Positions 16,691 through 25,285 are shown, counted from the first letter of the stretch. The stretch is 64,000 nt of DNA from Lentibacter algarum (GCF_018860975.1 NZ_JAHKQI010000005.1:496001-560000), one strand, 5' to 3'. A program made the numbers and translations. Notes: generated from the sequence alone by a model not told the origin.

Positions 16691-16775
16691 TCCGAGCTGC
16701 TGGGTAATATCTCAGCGTTTCGGGCGCGTCGCCACACTCCAATGAATGAGAGTTATGGCGACAGGCTTTACGATC

Positions 16776-16809
16776 AAAAAAGGCCGCCCCGAGCAATCAG
16801 GGCGGCCTT
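16776..16809 (-). terminator. intrinsic terminator between RTX gene and AGCS gene
   Basis: Stem AAGGCCGCCC (16780-16789) / GGGCGGCCTT (16800-16809), loop of ten. Minus strand continues into six T residues (complement of A 16776-16781), a strong terminator for the symporter gene. The plus side ends CCTTTTGG and could also stop the RTX transcript. Confidence 0.88.
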
Positions 16810-16830
16810 CCTTTTGGTTTCGATCAGAGC

Positions 16831-18375
16831 TTACTTGAAGCGTTTGATCTCGCCTGACTTGAGGCGCGCAACATAGCTGTCAAGCTCGCGCTTCACGATT
16901 GGCATCAGGAAGTAGAGGCCAAAGATGTTGACCACAGCCATTGCAAAGATCGCGGCATCCGAGAAGTCGATGACCGGACCGAGGCTTGCTGATGCACCGA
17001 TGACGATGAAGACACAGAAGATGCCTTTGAAAGTCATCTCTTTGCCTTTGCCTTCACCGAACAGGTATGTCCAAGCCTTGAGGCCGTAGTAGGACCAGCT
17101 GATCATGGTTGAGAAGGCAAACAGGACGACTGCGAGAGCGAGCACATACTGGAAGCCACCAAACGCAGACGAGAAGGCCGCCGAAGTCAGGGCCACGCCT
17201 TTGTTGTCGCCCACGGTTTTGATTGTGTTTGCGCCTTCATCAAGCATATAGATGCCTGTTGCAGGATCGGCGACGAGCTGGCCTGAGATGATGATCACCA
17301 GAGCTGTCATTGTGCAAATCACCACGGTGTCGATGAACGGCTCAAGCAGTGAAACGTAACCCTCTGTGATCGGCTCTTTGGTTTTCACCGCCGAGTGGGC
17401 GATCGCCGCAGAACCAACACCGGCTTCGTTCGAGAACGCCGCCCGTTTGAAGCCCTGGATCAACGCGCCGACCATACCGCCAGCTACACCGAGGCCCGTG
17501 AAGGCGCCGCCGAAGATCTGACCGAAGGCCCAGCCGATTTTGTCGTAGTTCATCAGGATGATGATCAATGCTGTCACCACGTAAAGCACACCCATGAACG
17601 GCACGATCTTTTCTGTCACTTTCGCGATTGACTGCAAGCCGCCCATGATAACCATGCCGACGATTACCGCGAAGATCACACCCGTGATGACACCCGGGTA
17701 GTCGCCCACAACATTGGCGATTTGCGCGTGCGCCTGATTGGCTTGGAACATGTTACCGCCGCCGAATGCGCCGAGGATACAGAAGATCGAGAACATCACA
17801 GCGAGGATCTTACCACCCGGCAGGCCGCGCTCGGCGAAGCCTTTGGTGAGGTAATACATCGGGCCGCCTGAAACGGTGCCGTCAGCATACTCGTTGCGAT
17901 ACTTCACGCCCAAGGTGCACTCTGTGAACTTTGAGGCCATGCCAAGCAGGCCCGCAAGCACCATCCAGAAGGTCGCGCCGGGGCCACCGATGCCGACAGC
18001 AACCGCAACACCGGCGATGTTACCCAGACCAACCGTGCCTGAGAGCGCCGTGGCGAGGGCTTGGAAGTGACTGACTTCACCGGCATCGTTCGGATCGGAG
18101 TAGTCACCCTTGACCAGCGAGATCGAATGACCGAAGGCGCGGAACTGGATGAACCCGAAGTATAAGGTGAATACCGATGCGGCGATAACCAGCCACATCA
18201 CGATCCACGGGAAGGTTGTTCCTGGAAACGGGCTAAAGATGAGATTGACGAACCAGCCGGTTGAGCTGGCAAAGGCTGCGTTGACCTTTTCGTCAAACGA
18301 CTGTGCTACAGCGGCATGCGGAAGCAGGGCCGTTGCAGCAGCGGCAAGTGCCGCAGGTTTGAATAGAGTTTTCAT
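16831..18375 (-). CDS. sodium:alanine symporter family protein (AGCS)
   Basis: 514 residues. Starts with a cleavable-looking signal (MKTLFKPAALAAAATALLPHAAVAQ) and then about 10-11 membrane segments. AGCS signatures: 'ALSGTVGLGNIAGVAVAVGIGGPG' and 'AAFSNEAGVGSAAIAHSA'. The family moves alanine or glycine with Na+ across the inner membrane. It lies 19 bp downstream of a universal stress protein gene on the same strand and is probably co-transcribed. The divergent Lrp/AsnC gene beyond is a natural candidate regulator for an amino acid transporter. Confidence 0.94.
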   Translation of the reverse strand: MKTLFKPAALAAAATALLPHAAVAQSFDEKVNAAFASSTGWFVNLIFSPFPGTTFPWIVMWLVIAASVFTLYFGFIQFRAFGHSISLVKGDYSDPNDAGEVSHFQALATALSGTVGLGNIAGVAVAVGIGGPGATFWMVLAGLLGMASKFTECTLGVKYRNEYADGTVSGGPMYYLTKGFAERGLPGGKILAVMFSIFCILGAFGGGNMFQANQAHAQIANVVGDYPGVITGVIFAVIVGMVIMGGLQSIAKVTEKIVPFMGVLYVVTALIIILMNYDKIGWAFGQIFGGAFTGLGVAGGMVGALIQGFKRAAFSNEAGVGSAAIAHSAVKTKEPITEGYVSLLEPFIDTVVICTMTALVIIISGQLVADPATGIYMLDEGANTIKTVGDNKGVALTSAAFSSAFGGFQYVLALAVVLFAFSTMISWSYYGLKAWTYLFGEGKGKEMTFKGIFCVFIVIGASASLGPVIDFSDAAIFAMAVVNIFGLYFLMPIVKRELDSYVARLKSGEIKRFK

Positions 18376-18394
18376 TAAACTGTCCCTTTATCTA

Positions 18395-18829
18395 TTATGG
18401 AACGATGACAACCGGCACGGGTGCCGCTTGTGCCATTGTGCCTGCAACGGAGCCAAAGAGGCGGGCGGAAAGGCCAGAGTGCCCGGTGCGCCCGATCACG
18501 ATCATTTCGGCTTTCTCGTTTTTCGCGATGTCGATGATCACCTCGGCGATGTTGCCATACTTAAGCGCGGTGGTAACTTCGATGCCGCTTTTTGCAAGCC
18601 GCTTGACGGCCGGTGCGAGAATGGCTTCTTCGGCACGGGCCAGCTCTTCACCACGGCGCTTGTGACGTTCCTCAAGCTCTTGTGGAGTTAGGAACGAGTA
18701 TGGTGACCACTCAAGAACATGCGCAACAACAAGTGACGCACCGCTTGCTTTGGCCTGTTTTTCGGCAAACGCCAGCGCGCTCTCCGATCCACGGCTTCCG
18801 TCGTATCCGACGATAATTGTATGGGACAT
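18395..18829 (-). CDS. universal stress protein UspA family
   Basis: 144 residues, standard single-domain length. Starts IIVGYDGSRGSESAL and ends with the ATP-binding pattern IGRTGHSGLSARLFGSVAG (G-2x-G-9x-G-S). Cytoplasmic. GGGAGG lies upstream of ATG 18829. First gene of a likely usp-AGCS operon, a pairing seen with several transporters where the Usp may tune transport. Its promoter region contains a near-palindrome TGTCCTACGTAAGACA at 18853-18868. Confidence 0.93.
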   Translation of the reverse strand: MSHTIIVGYDGSRGSESALAFAEKQAKASGASLVVAHVLEWSPYSFLTPQELEERHKRRGEELARAEEAILAPAVKRLAKSGIEVTTALKYGNIAEVIIDIAKNEKAEMIVIGRTGHSGLSARLFGSVAGTMAQAAPVPVVIVP

Positions 18830-18975
18830 TTATCCCTCCCTTTTTTCTAGACTGTCCTACGTAAGACAACCCTAAGGTAACTTACATCTAAAAGGAATGT
18901 TTCTTCTTTTTCTTGCATTTTGAGAAAATTTCAGAAAAATGAATGGCATTGTGATCAATATTAGGATTTTTTCCG

Positions 18976-19431
18976 ATGGATGCGCTTGATAAGTCCATAC
19001 TTTCCATTCTCCAGAAAAGCGGGAATATCTCGATGGCGCAGCTTTCGGAGCGTGTCGGACTCTCGCTTTCAGCCTGTCACAGGCGCGTAAAGATGCTTGA
19101 AGCTTCCGGGAGCATTGCAGGATATGAGGCTCGGCTCGATCGCAAGAAGATCGGGCTTTTTCTGCAAGTGTTTATTGAAGTGAAGCTCACCAGCCAGCAA
19201 CGCGAATGCATCGGGGCATTTGAGAGCGCAATCAAAGCCATGCCGGAAGTGCTGGAATGTCATCTGATTTCGGGGGAGTTTGATTATCTGATGCGCGTCG
19301 CCGTGCGTGACACGGAAGACTACGAAGACATTTATCGCAACCGGCTCTCGGAAATACCGTCTGTCTCGCAGATGAAGACTTTGATCAGCATGTCGGCGGT
19401 GAAGGAGTTCGGCGGTTACTACTTGAAGTAG
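18976..19431 (+). CDS. Lrp/AsnC family transcriptional regulator
   Basis: 151 residues. N-terminal helix-turn-helix 'ISMAQLSERVGLSLSACHRR' (about residues 17-36) and C-terminal RAM/ligand-binding domain ('LECHLISGEFDYLMRVAVRD'). Such proteins sense amino acids and act as octamers. It is divergent from the usp-AGCS operon across 146 AT-rich bases, which suggests it controls that operon and itself (inference). Convergent with recR, one base between stop codons. Confidence 0.94.
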   Translation: MDALDKSILSILQKSGNISMAQLSERVGLSLSACHRRVKMLEASGSIAGYEARLDRKKIGLFLQVFIEVKLTSQQRECIGAFESAIKAMPEVLECHLISGEFDYLMRVAVRDTEDYEDIYRNRLSEIPSVSQMKTLISMSAVKEFGGYYLK

Positions 19432-19432
19432 G

Positions 19433-20029
19433 TCAAATCTCTTTGCGCGCCGTCATGGCAGCTGTGATGGTGCCATCATCGAGGTAGTCAAGCTCGCCGC
19501 CGATTGGCACGCCTTGCGCCAGAGAGGTGAGCTTAACGCGCCCCTCAAGCTGGTCGGCGATGTAATGCGCTGTGGTTTGCCCGTCGATTGTGGCGCCGAC
19601 GGCGAGGATCACCTCTTGCACGTCTTCGGTTTCTATACGGCTGAGGAGCTGTGGTATGCGCAGATCATCAGGGCCGATTGAGTCAAGCGCCGAGAGCGTG
19701 CCGCCAAGCACATGATAGCGGCCCTTGAATACGTTCGAGCGCTCCATTGCCCAAAGATCGGCGACATCCTCAACCACACAGATCTCGCCTGTAGCGCGCT
19801 TATGGGAGGTGCAGATATCGCAAATGTCCGCCGTGCCGATGTTGCCGCAACGCAGACATTCGCGGGCGGTAACGGCGACGGTTTGCATAAGGTCGGCCAA
19901 AGGCGTGAGCATGAGTGCCCGCTTGCGGATAAGATGCAACACCGCACGCCGCGCCGAGCGCGGGCCAAGGCCGGGAAGCTTGGCCATCAGTTCGATCAGG
20001 CTGTCGATGTCACGGGTCGAGTTGTTCAT
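19433..20029 (-). CDS. recR: recombination mediator protein RecR
   Basis: 198 residues, usual length. Helix-hairpin-helix near the N-terminus ([19 protein letters not shown]), a four-cysteine zinc motif ([16 protein letters not shown]) and a Toprim domain ([16 protein letters not shown]). RecR works with RecO/RecF to load RecA at gaps. It belongs to the conserved dnaX-ebfC-recR cluster here and lies 75 bp after ebfC, with a repeat element in the gap. Confidence 0.97.
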   Translation of the reverse strand: MNNSTRDIDSLIELMAKLPGLGPRSARRAVLHLIRKRALMLTPLADLMQTVAVTARECLRCGNIGTADICDICTSHKRATGEICVVEDVADLWAMERSNVFKGRYHVLGGTLSALDSIGPDDLRIPQLLSRIETEDVQEVILAVGATIDGQTTAHYIADQLEGRVKLTSLAQGVPIGGELDYLDDGTITAAMTARKEI

Positions 20030-20056
20030 GCGTCTCGTTGCTTTGATGGATTAGAT

Positions 20057-20104
20057 GGGGGACTAGTCCCCCAAACCCCCTAGGATATTTTCACCAAGAA
20101 AAAG
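20057..20104. repeat. intergenic repeat, copy 1 (GGGGGACTAGTCCCCC + AGGATATTT box)
   Basis: Perfect 16-bp palindrome GGGGGACTAGTCCCCC (20057-20072), then AAACCCCC and TAGGATATTTTCACCAAG-AAAAAG. The same order (CTAG-centred palindrome, C run, AGGATATTTT..CCAAGAAAAAG) recurs at 43496-43542. The element lies between ebfC and recR. Similar G-run/C-run elements are common between Rhodobacteraceae genes; a terminator or REP-like role is possible. Confidence 0.75.
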
Positions 20105-20449
20105 TTAGAACGGTAGTTTCATGTCGGCGGGGAGGCCGAGGCTTTCTGTGATGCGGGTCATTTCGTCTTGAGCGCGTTGGCTGGCTTTGCCCTGCGCGTC
20201 TTTTATCGCTGCGAGGATCAGGTCTTCCACGACTTCTTTCTCGTCGGGCTGGAAGATTGAGGGGTCGATGTCGAGGCCTTTGAGCTCGCCTTTGGCGGTG
20301 CAGGTGGCTTTGACCAGGCCGGCGCCGCTTTCACCTGTGACCATGAGAACGTGCAGCTGCTCTTGCATCTCTTCCATTTGCTTTTGCATGGCCTGTGCTT
20401 TTTTCATCATGCCGGCCATGTCGCCGAGGTTGCCTAGTCCTTTGAGCAT
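20105..20449 (-). CDS. ebfC: YbaB/EbfC family nucleoid-associated protein
   Basis: 114 residues. 'MLKGLGNLGDMAGMMKKAQAMQKQMEEMQEQL' opens the long helix of the dimerising tweezer fold, followed by 'VKATCTAKGELKGLDIDPSIF'. AAGGAGAG lies ahead of the start. The protein binds DNA as a dimer and is almost always encoded between dnaX and recR, as here. Confidence 0.96.
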   Translation of the reverse strand: MLKGLGNLGDMAGMMKKAQAMQKQMEEMQEQLHVLMVTGESGAGLVKATCTAKGELKGLDIDPSIFQPDEKEVVEDLILAAIKDAQGKASQRAQDEMTRITESLGLPADMKLPF

Positions 20450-20506
20450 TGCTCTCTCCTTTTGTGCGTTACGTGTTAGATAAGCCTTGCTGTGGCTTTG
20501 AGCAAG

Positions 20507-20941
20507 TTACCAGCCGTACTCGGAGTAGTGCTGCGCTTTGTCGATGAAGCCGAGGGCGGCGCGGATGTAGGGGATTGTGCTGTCGGGCAGCGCGTTTTCG
20601 GGTGTCCAAGTGAGCGCGGCGCATTTGTCGGGCTCCATGTTGGTCGGAGTGCCTTGCCAGTGCTCGGTGGTGAAGAAGAGTGACACCCGTTCGCTGTCAG
20701 AGTTGCGGTGCATCATGTGGGCGAGGTGCAGATCATCAAGAGCGATGGAGAGGCCAGCTTCTTCAAGTGCTTCACGCTGCATCGCCTGGCGGAAGGTTTC
20801 TGCGCCGTCGACGTGGCCCGCGACAAGGCCCCAGTGCCCGTCCATGTAGCCGGTGTTCTGGCGCAAGAGCATCAGAAGCTTGCCTTCGTGCCTGAGCACG
20901 AGATGCGCTTCCGCGATGAATTTGAAGCGCTGTTCAGACAA
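20507..20941 (-). CDS. NUDIX hydrolase
   Basis: 144 residues from TTG 20941, overlapping the end of the TauD-like gene by 8 bases (weak AAGGCGG upstream). The Nudix box is complete: GHVDGAETFRQAMQREALEE then AGL, matching GX5EX7REUXEEXGU. The rest ('YMDGHWGLVAGH', 'RVSLFFTTEHWQG') resembles small Nudix proteins hydrolysing nucleotide sugars or 8-oxo/dihydroneopterin-type nucleotides. Substrate unknown. It interrupts the normal dnaX-ebfC order. Confidence 0.88.
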   Translation of the reverse strand: MSEQRFKFIAEAHLVLRHEGKLLMLLRQNTGYMDGHWGLVAGHVDGAETFRQAMQREALEEAGLSIALDDLHLAHMMHRNSDSERVSLFFTTEHWQGTPTNMEPDKCAALTWTPENALPDSTIPYIRAALGFIDKAQHYSEYGW

Positions 20942-21401
20942 TTTTGACCGCCTTTAGCCCGTCGTTTTCTGGGACCGAGCAGCAAATGGACTTGAGTGAT
21001 CGTGGCTCGGAATAGTCCCACGGGCGGCCACGGTGCAAGACGGCACGCTCGTCCCAGATTAGCACATCGCCGACTTGCCATTGGTGCGAATAGACGGCCT
21101 CGGGGCGCGTGCAATGTGCTATTGCGGCGTCGAGCACACCTGTTTCGGTTTCGTTGCTCACGTCGGAAACTTCAAACTCGACGTCACGGCCAGCGGCCAT
21201 TGCGGCGCGGTTTTCCAACGGGCCGAACATTTCTGCGAGGCGGGTGTGTGTGGCGTCGTCCATGCTTTGCTTGGGAAACAAGAGCGCCGAGTGTTGTTCA
21301 AACGCGGCGCGGATGCCGGGGAAAGTTTCATCGGTGACGCTGTTGAGATCAACATCGTGAACGACGAGGCCGAAGTCGGGGTGCAGGGCACTGGTCTTCA
21401 T
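20934..21401 (-). pseudogene. internally deleted TauD/TfdA-family dioxygenase
   Basis: 155 residues against about 280 in the family. The N-terminal third is normal (HPDFGLVVHDVDLNS, SALLFPKQSMDDATHTRLAEMFG, VSDVSNETETGVLD), then the frame jumps straight to the C-terminal part (HCTRPEAVYSHQWQVGDVLIWDERAVLHRGRPWD). The missing roughly 130 residues hold the HxD iron-binding motif and the 2-oxoglutarate core, so only the distal His of VLHRGRPW remains. Catalysis as a Fe(II)/2OG dioxygenase is therefore not expected. The reading frame is intact, so a small protein may still be made. It is three bases after dnaX and overlaps the NUDIX start. Confidence 0.8.
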
Positions 21402-21404
21402 GGT

Positions 21405-23156
21405 CTAGTCCTCTTCGAAGGGGTCCCATTCATCGTCGACTTCAGGCAGCGCCTCGACTTGCGCTTCGGCGGCGATATCTGCCTCGGTGCGGACCTTGAT
21501 GATTTCGGCCTTAGGGAAGGCGGCAAACACAGCGGCGACAAGCGGGTGTGCGCGCGCCTCGGAGTGCAAAGCATTTGTGGCGGCGTTGCGTTTTTCCAAG
21601 ATACTCTCGGCACCACCTTCGTTCACGACGGTGACAACCCAGCGGTTGCCTGTCCAGCCTTGTAGGCGTTGGCCGAGGCGTTGGGCGAGGTCGGGCTTGG
21701 CGCGTGGGCCGGGCTCGAAGGTGATGCGGCCGGGCTGGTAAGACACGAGGCGCACGTCGCTTTCGACTTCCATCTGCAAGAGGCCGTCGCGGTTGGCGCG
21801 GATCAACTCGACCACATGTTCGAACGTCGGGTAACGGCTGAGGGCCACTTCCGGCGCTTGGGCAAGAGCGGTGACGCCACCACCTGACCCGCTGCCAGAG
21901 CCGCCGGCGGTTGTATGGCTCATGGCTGTTGTGGCTTGGTTTGCGCTTGGAGCAGGTGCGCCGCCACCACCGGAAGGAGGCGGGGGCGGTGGTGTGTCGC
22001 CCAGCTTTTTGACCAGCTCGTCAGGTGTCGGTAAGTCGGCGACATGCGTCATGCGGATGATCGCCATTTCGGCAGCCATCATGGCGTTGGGGGCGTGGGA
22101 CACTTCCTCAAGCGACTTGAGCAGCATTTGCCACATACGCGCCAGAACACGCAGACCGAGGCTGTCGGCATAGCCTTGGCCACGCGCGCGCTCGTCGGGG
22201 CTAACGGTTGGATCATTGGCCACATCAGGCGTGATCTTGACGACAGAAACCCAATGCGTGAGCTCGGCCAGATCACGCAGCACGGCGAGGGGGTCGGCTC
22301 CGTCAGCATACTGCGCGGCGAGTTCGGTGAGAGCGCCTGCGGCATCGCCGCGCATGATCATCTCGAAGAGATCCATCACACGGCCACGATCAGCAAGGCC
22401 GAGCATGGCGCGGACTTGGTCGGCGCTGGTTTCTCCGGCGCCGTGGCTTATGGCTTGATCGAGCAGAGATGTCGCGTCACGGGCCGAGCCTTCGGCGGCG
22501 CGGGCTATGAGCGCAAGGGCGTCTTCGGCGATCTGCGCGCCTTCACCATCGGCAATTTTGCGCAGCAGGCCGATCTGATCTTCGGGCTCGATACGGCGCA
22601 AGTCAAAGCGCTGGCAACGGGACAAAACTGTGACGGGAACTTTGCGAATTTCGGTCGTGGCGAAGATAAACTTCACGTGTTCGGGCGGCTCTTCGAGTGT
22701 CTTGAGCAACGCGTTGAAGGCGTTGTTGGACAGCATGTGAACTTCGTCGATGATGTAGATTTTGTAGCGGGCCGAAGCAGCGCGGTAGGCGACAGAATCG
22801 ATGATCTCGCGGATGTCACCGACACCCGTGCGCGATGCGGCGTCCATTTCCATCACATCAACGTGGCGGCCTTCCATGATCGCGGTGCAGTGCTCGCAGA
22901 CACCGCAAGGCTCGGTTGTCGGGCTGCCCTCACCGTCAGGGCCGATGCAGTTCATGCCCTTGGCAATGATGCGCGCGGTCGTGGTTTTGCCGGTGCCGCG
23001 GATGCCTGTCATGATGAAAGCCTGCGCGATGCGATCAGCTTCAAAGGCATTTTTGAGCGTGCGCACCATAGCCTCTTGGCCGACAAGATCGGCGAATGTC
23101 TCGGGGCGGTATTTGCGCGCGAGAACTTGATAGGCTGGTGTGGTTGTTTCGCTCAT
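21405..23156 (-). CDS. dnaX: DNA polymerase III subunits gamma and tau
   Basis: 583 residues from ATG 23156 (MSETTTPAYQVLARKYRPETF); an in-frame ATG 51 bases upstream adds a poor extension. AAA+ clamp-loader domain: Walker A GIRGTGKTTTARI (about residue 51), zinc cysteines in CGVCEHC, DEVH motif (IIDEVHMLSNNAFNALLKTL), sensor region FIFATTEIRKVP. A proline/glycine linker (about 385-430) precedes the tau C-terminal domain. I see no A AAA AAG slippery heptamer, so only the long form is predicted. Head of the dnaX-(tauD')-nudix-ebfC-recR run. Confidence 0.97.
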   Translation of the reverse strand: MSETTTPAYQVLARKYRPETFADLVGQEAMVRTLKNAFEADRIAQAFIMTGIRGTGKTTTARIIAKGMNCIGPDGEGSPTTEPCGVCEHCTAIMEGRHVDVMEMDAASRTGVGDIREIIDSVAYRAASARYKIYIIDEVHMLSNNAFNALLKTLEEPPEHVKFIFATTEIRKVPVTVLSRCQRFDLRRIEPEDQIGLLRKIADGEGAQIAEDALALIARAAEGSARDATSLLDQAISHGAGETSADQVRAMLGLADRGRVMDLFEMIMRGDAAGALTELAAQYADGADPLAVLRDLAELTHWVSVVKITPDVANDPTVSPDERARGQGYADSLGLRVLARMWQMLLKSLEEVSHAPNAMMAAEMAIIRMTHVADLPTPDELVKKLGDTPPPPPPSGGGGAPAPSANQATTAMSHTTAGGSGSGSGGGVTALAQAPEVALSRYPTFEHVVELIRANRDGLLQMEVESDVRLVSYQPGRITFEPGPRAKPDLAQRLGQRLQGWTGNRWVVTVVNEGGAESILEKRNAATNALHSEARAHPLVAAVFAAFPKAEIIKVRTEADIAAEAQVEALPEVDDEWDPFEED

Positions 23157-23224
23157 GGCTGCTTTCTCGGAATCGGCTTTGGGCAAGGTAGCGGGGCGCT
23201 GTGGCAAGGTCTAGCGCTACCCGT

Positions 23225-23590
23225 TCAAATCTTCCAGAGAACAACTCCGGTAGCGATGATCGAGAAAGAGAGAAGAAGTGCGATGAGTGAAAATGACAAC
23301 CGCCCGCCCGTGTCGGTGTCGTTCTCGCTGAGGCGGTCGCGCGTGGCGCAAGCACGGTTGCGGGCAGACCAGACAAAGATCAGACCCGCGAGAAGAAACA
23401 AGCTGGCAACAACTTTGGGAAGCCATGTAGGTGAGAGCTCACCAAATACGGCGTTGAAGCCTATCGCAACGCCGACACAGCCAAGACCAGTGCCGACCCA
23501 TGACGAGAACGAGCGCTCTGACGACATCAGAGTCCGGTCTTCCGACCATTCGGTGCGTTGTTTTGAGAGTTCTTCGGATTTGTCAGACAT
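23225..23590 (-). CDS. DUF202 (YidH-like) small membrane protein
   Basis: 121 residues with three predicted membrane segments (about 28-50, 60-75, 97-120). The N-terminal pattern 'DRTLMSSERSFSSWVGTGLG' matches the DUF202 signature (RTxLAxERTFLAWxRTxL). Function unknown for the family; inner membrane. Upstream of dnaX on the same strand with a 68-bp gap. Confidence 0.75.
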   Translation of the reverse strand: MSDKSEELSKQRTEWSEDRTLMSSERSFSSWVGTGLGCVGVAIGFNAVFGELSPTWLPKVVASLFLLAGLIFVWSARNRACATRDRLSENDTDTGGRLSFSLIALLLSFSIIATGVVLWKI

Positions 23591-23690
23591 GGGGTAAACA
23601 TAGCTTTAGGTTTGACTTTCGCAAGCGAGAGCTTGGCAGCGGCGCTGAAATGCGTCAGTCTCGACGGGCGTTTTGTAAGTGGGATGTAAG

Positions 23691-24533
23691 ATGAGACTAC
23701 GTGGTGTGCGTAAAAGCCGGAATGTTGAAGACCGGCGCAAGATGAGTGGTGGCAAAGGGGCCGGGCTTGGCGGTGTGGGGCTGTTGGTCGTTCTTGCTGT
23801 CGGCTACTTTGCGGGAATCGACGTGACGCCTTTGCTTGAAGGGCAGGGCGGTATCGGACAGCAGAGCACGGCCTCTCGGGAGCTTACTGAGGCCGAACAG
23901 CGCGAAGGCGAATTTGCCGCCGGAGTGCTGAGCACAACCGAGCAGGTTTGGGGGCAGGTCTTCCCGCAGATCGCAGATAAGGCATATCAGCCGCCAGTGA
24001 TGGTGCTCTATTCGGGCGTTACCAGCAGCCCCTGCGGTAACGCGAGCGGAGCCACTGGGCCGTTTTACTGCCCGGGCGATGAGAAATTCTACCTCGACAC
24101 TGCGTTCTTTACGACCATGCGACAGAAGCTCGGTGCGGGCGGCGACTTCGCAGCAGCTTATGTTATCGCGCACGAAGTGGCGCACCACGTACAAAACGAG
24201 CTGGGTATTTTGCCGAAGGTTAACCAAAGGCGGCAAGCTGTCGGGCAGACCGAAGCCAATGCGTTGACCGTGCGGCTTGAGCTGCAAGCCGACTGCCTGA
24301 GCGGTGTCTGGGCGCGGGCGGTGAGCAGCACACTTGAGCGCGGTGACCTGCAGGAAGCACTGAACGCAGCAAAGCAGATCGGTGACGATACGCTACAGCG
24401 CAATGCTGGCCGCGTGCCGCAGCCGCATACCTTTACGCATGGCACAAGCGAGCAGCGGCAGCGCTGGTTTAGCGTCGGTTACAAAAGTGGCGATGCCAAC
24501 AGCTGCGACACCTTTAGTGCTGCACGGCTTTGA
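23691..24533 (+). CDS. neutral zinc metallopeptidase, YpfJ family
   Basis: 280 residues from ATG 23691; a GTG at 23679 is in frame. A basic N-terminus is followed by one membrane segment (GLGGVGLLVVLAVGYFAG, about residues 24-42) and a periplasmic domain with CGNASGATGPFYCPGDEKFY and the zinc motif HEVAHHVQN. The third ligand is probably the Glu/Asp in ELQADCLSG. Family proteins are uncharacterised putative peptidases with HExxH. Its TGA overlaps the TTG start of the next gene, implying coupled translation. Confidence 0.88.
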   Translation: MRLRGVRKSRNVEDRRKMSGGKGAGLGGVGLLVVLAVGYFAGIDVTPLLEGQGGIGQQSTASRELTEAEQREGEFAAGVLSTTEQVWGQVFPQIADKAYQPPVMVLYSGVTSSPCGNASGATGPFYCPGDEKFYLDTAFFTTMRQKLGAGGDFAAAYVIAHEVAHHVQNELGILPKVNQRRQAVGQTEANALTVRLELQADCLSGVWARAVSSTLERGDLQEALNAAKQIGDDTLQRNAGRVPQPHTFTHGTSEQRQRWFSVGYKSGDANSCDTFSAARL

Positions 24534-25033
24534 TTGAGCCTGACACAGAAAACGCATTGGTGCTTTCGATGCTTTCAGTCGGCGGCGGCACTGTTGCGAT
24601 TGCTTCATTGCCGGGTCGTAGCGGGACGTATCAGCAAGATATGCAGTCATTCCGCGAGTTCATGCCAAGCCTTGTTCTAACGATGGTAACCGAGGCAGAG
24701 CTGACCGATACGGGTGCGGTGTCCTTCGGAATTGACATCCAGTCAATGGGCAGTCGTTGGTTTCACTTACCGGTGATGGACTACTGCGCCCCCGCCACAG
24801 ACACGGCAATGCTCTGGCCCGACGCAAGTACGGCTGCTCGCTCGGCACTGGCTGGCGGCGGGCGTGTTCTGGTGCACTGCAAGGCCGGATGCGGGCGCTC
24901 TGGCATGGCGGTTCTTCGCTTAATGGTCGACAGTGGTGAAGACCCGAGCGAGGCTTTGAAACGATTGCGCGCTGTGCGGCCTTGTGCGGTCGAGACGGAT
25001 GTTCAGATGACATGGGCACGTGCAGGGTTCTGA
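24530..25033 (+). CDS. dual-specificity/tyrosine phosphatase-like protein
   Basis: 167 residues, probably starting at TTG 24530 within TTGA, which is shared with the stop of the metallopeptidase gene. The catalytic loop is VHCKAGCGRSG with Cys117 and Arg123; the general acid is likely Asp84 in the FHLPVMDYCAP loop. This matches Cys-based phosphatases of the DSP/cyclin-dependent kinase inhibitor-3 type. Substrate (protein, lipid or nucleotide) cannot be told. The coupling to a membrane protease is unusual. Confidence 0.82.
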   Translation: MIEPDTENALVLSMLSVGGGTVAIASLPGRSGTYQQDMQSFREFMPSLVLTMVTEAELTDTGAVSFGIDIQSMGSRWFHLPVMDYCAPATDTAMLWPDASTAARSALAGGGRVLVHCKAGCGRSGMAVLRLMVDSGEDPSEALKRLRAVRPCAVETDVQMTWARAGF

Positions 25034-25080
25034 AGATTTTGATTCGCCAAAAGCAAAGTGCAAATCCGTAAAAACACGTA

Positions 25081-25096
25081 GTTTGCAAACATGTTT
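25081..25096. promoter_or_regulatory. overlapping palindromes upstream of dctP
   Basis: GTTTGCAAAC (25081-25090) and AAACATGTTT (25087-25096) are both perfect palindromes that overlap by four bases, in the 252-bp AT-rich gap before dctP. This resembles an operator for a regulator of transport genes, but no particular family fits well. The rest of the gap holds the dctP ribosome site GGAGG and no gene. Confidence 0.35.
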
Positions 25097-25285
25097 ACCA
25101 AAAACATCTCTGAAACATGAGTAATTCTCGGTGTTTTGACTATTTTTTAAGCATTGGTAATATTTTTTGACCACGATTGAGAAAAATGCGTTGTATTCCA
25201 TAACCACATGCTTAGTAATTGGCGTCGGAGGAGCTCTGGCCTGAATGGGCTACTCAAATAATACCATAAAACTCGGAGGATAAAT

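Noticed and set aside
18853-18868. TGTCCTACGTAAGACA as an Lrp operator
   Set aside because: Only a near-palindrome with two mismatched pairs; Lrp sites are too degenerate to call from one copy.
22000-22080. Possible programmed frameshift in dnaX at CAAAAAG
   Set aside because: The heptamer is C AAA AAG rather than A AAA AAG, and no stop directly follows in the -1 frame with a clear hairpin; no evidence for a gamma form.
21871-23597. Long plus-strand frame (517 codons) opposite dnaX
   Set aside because: Shadow of dnaX, whose own product carries all clamp-loader motifs.
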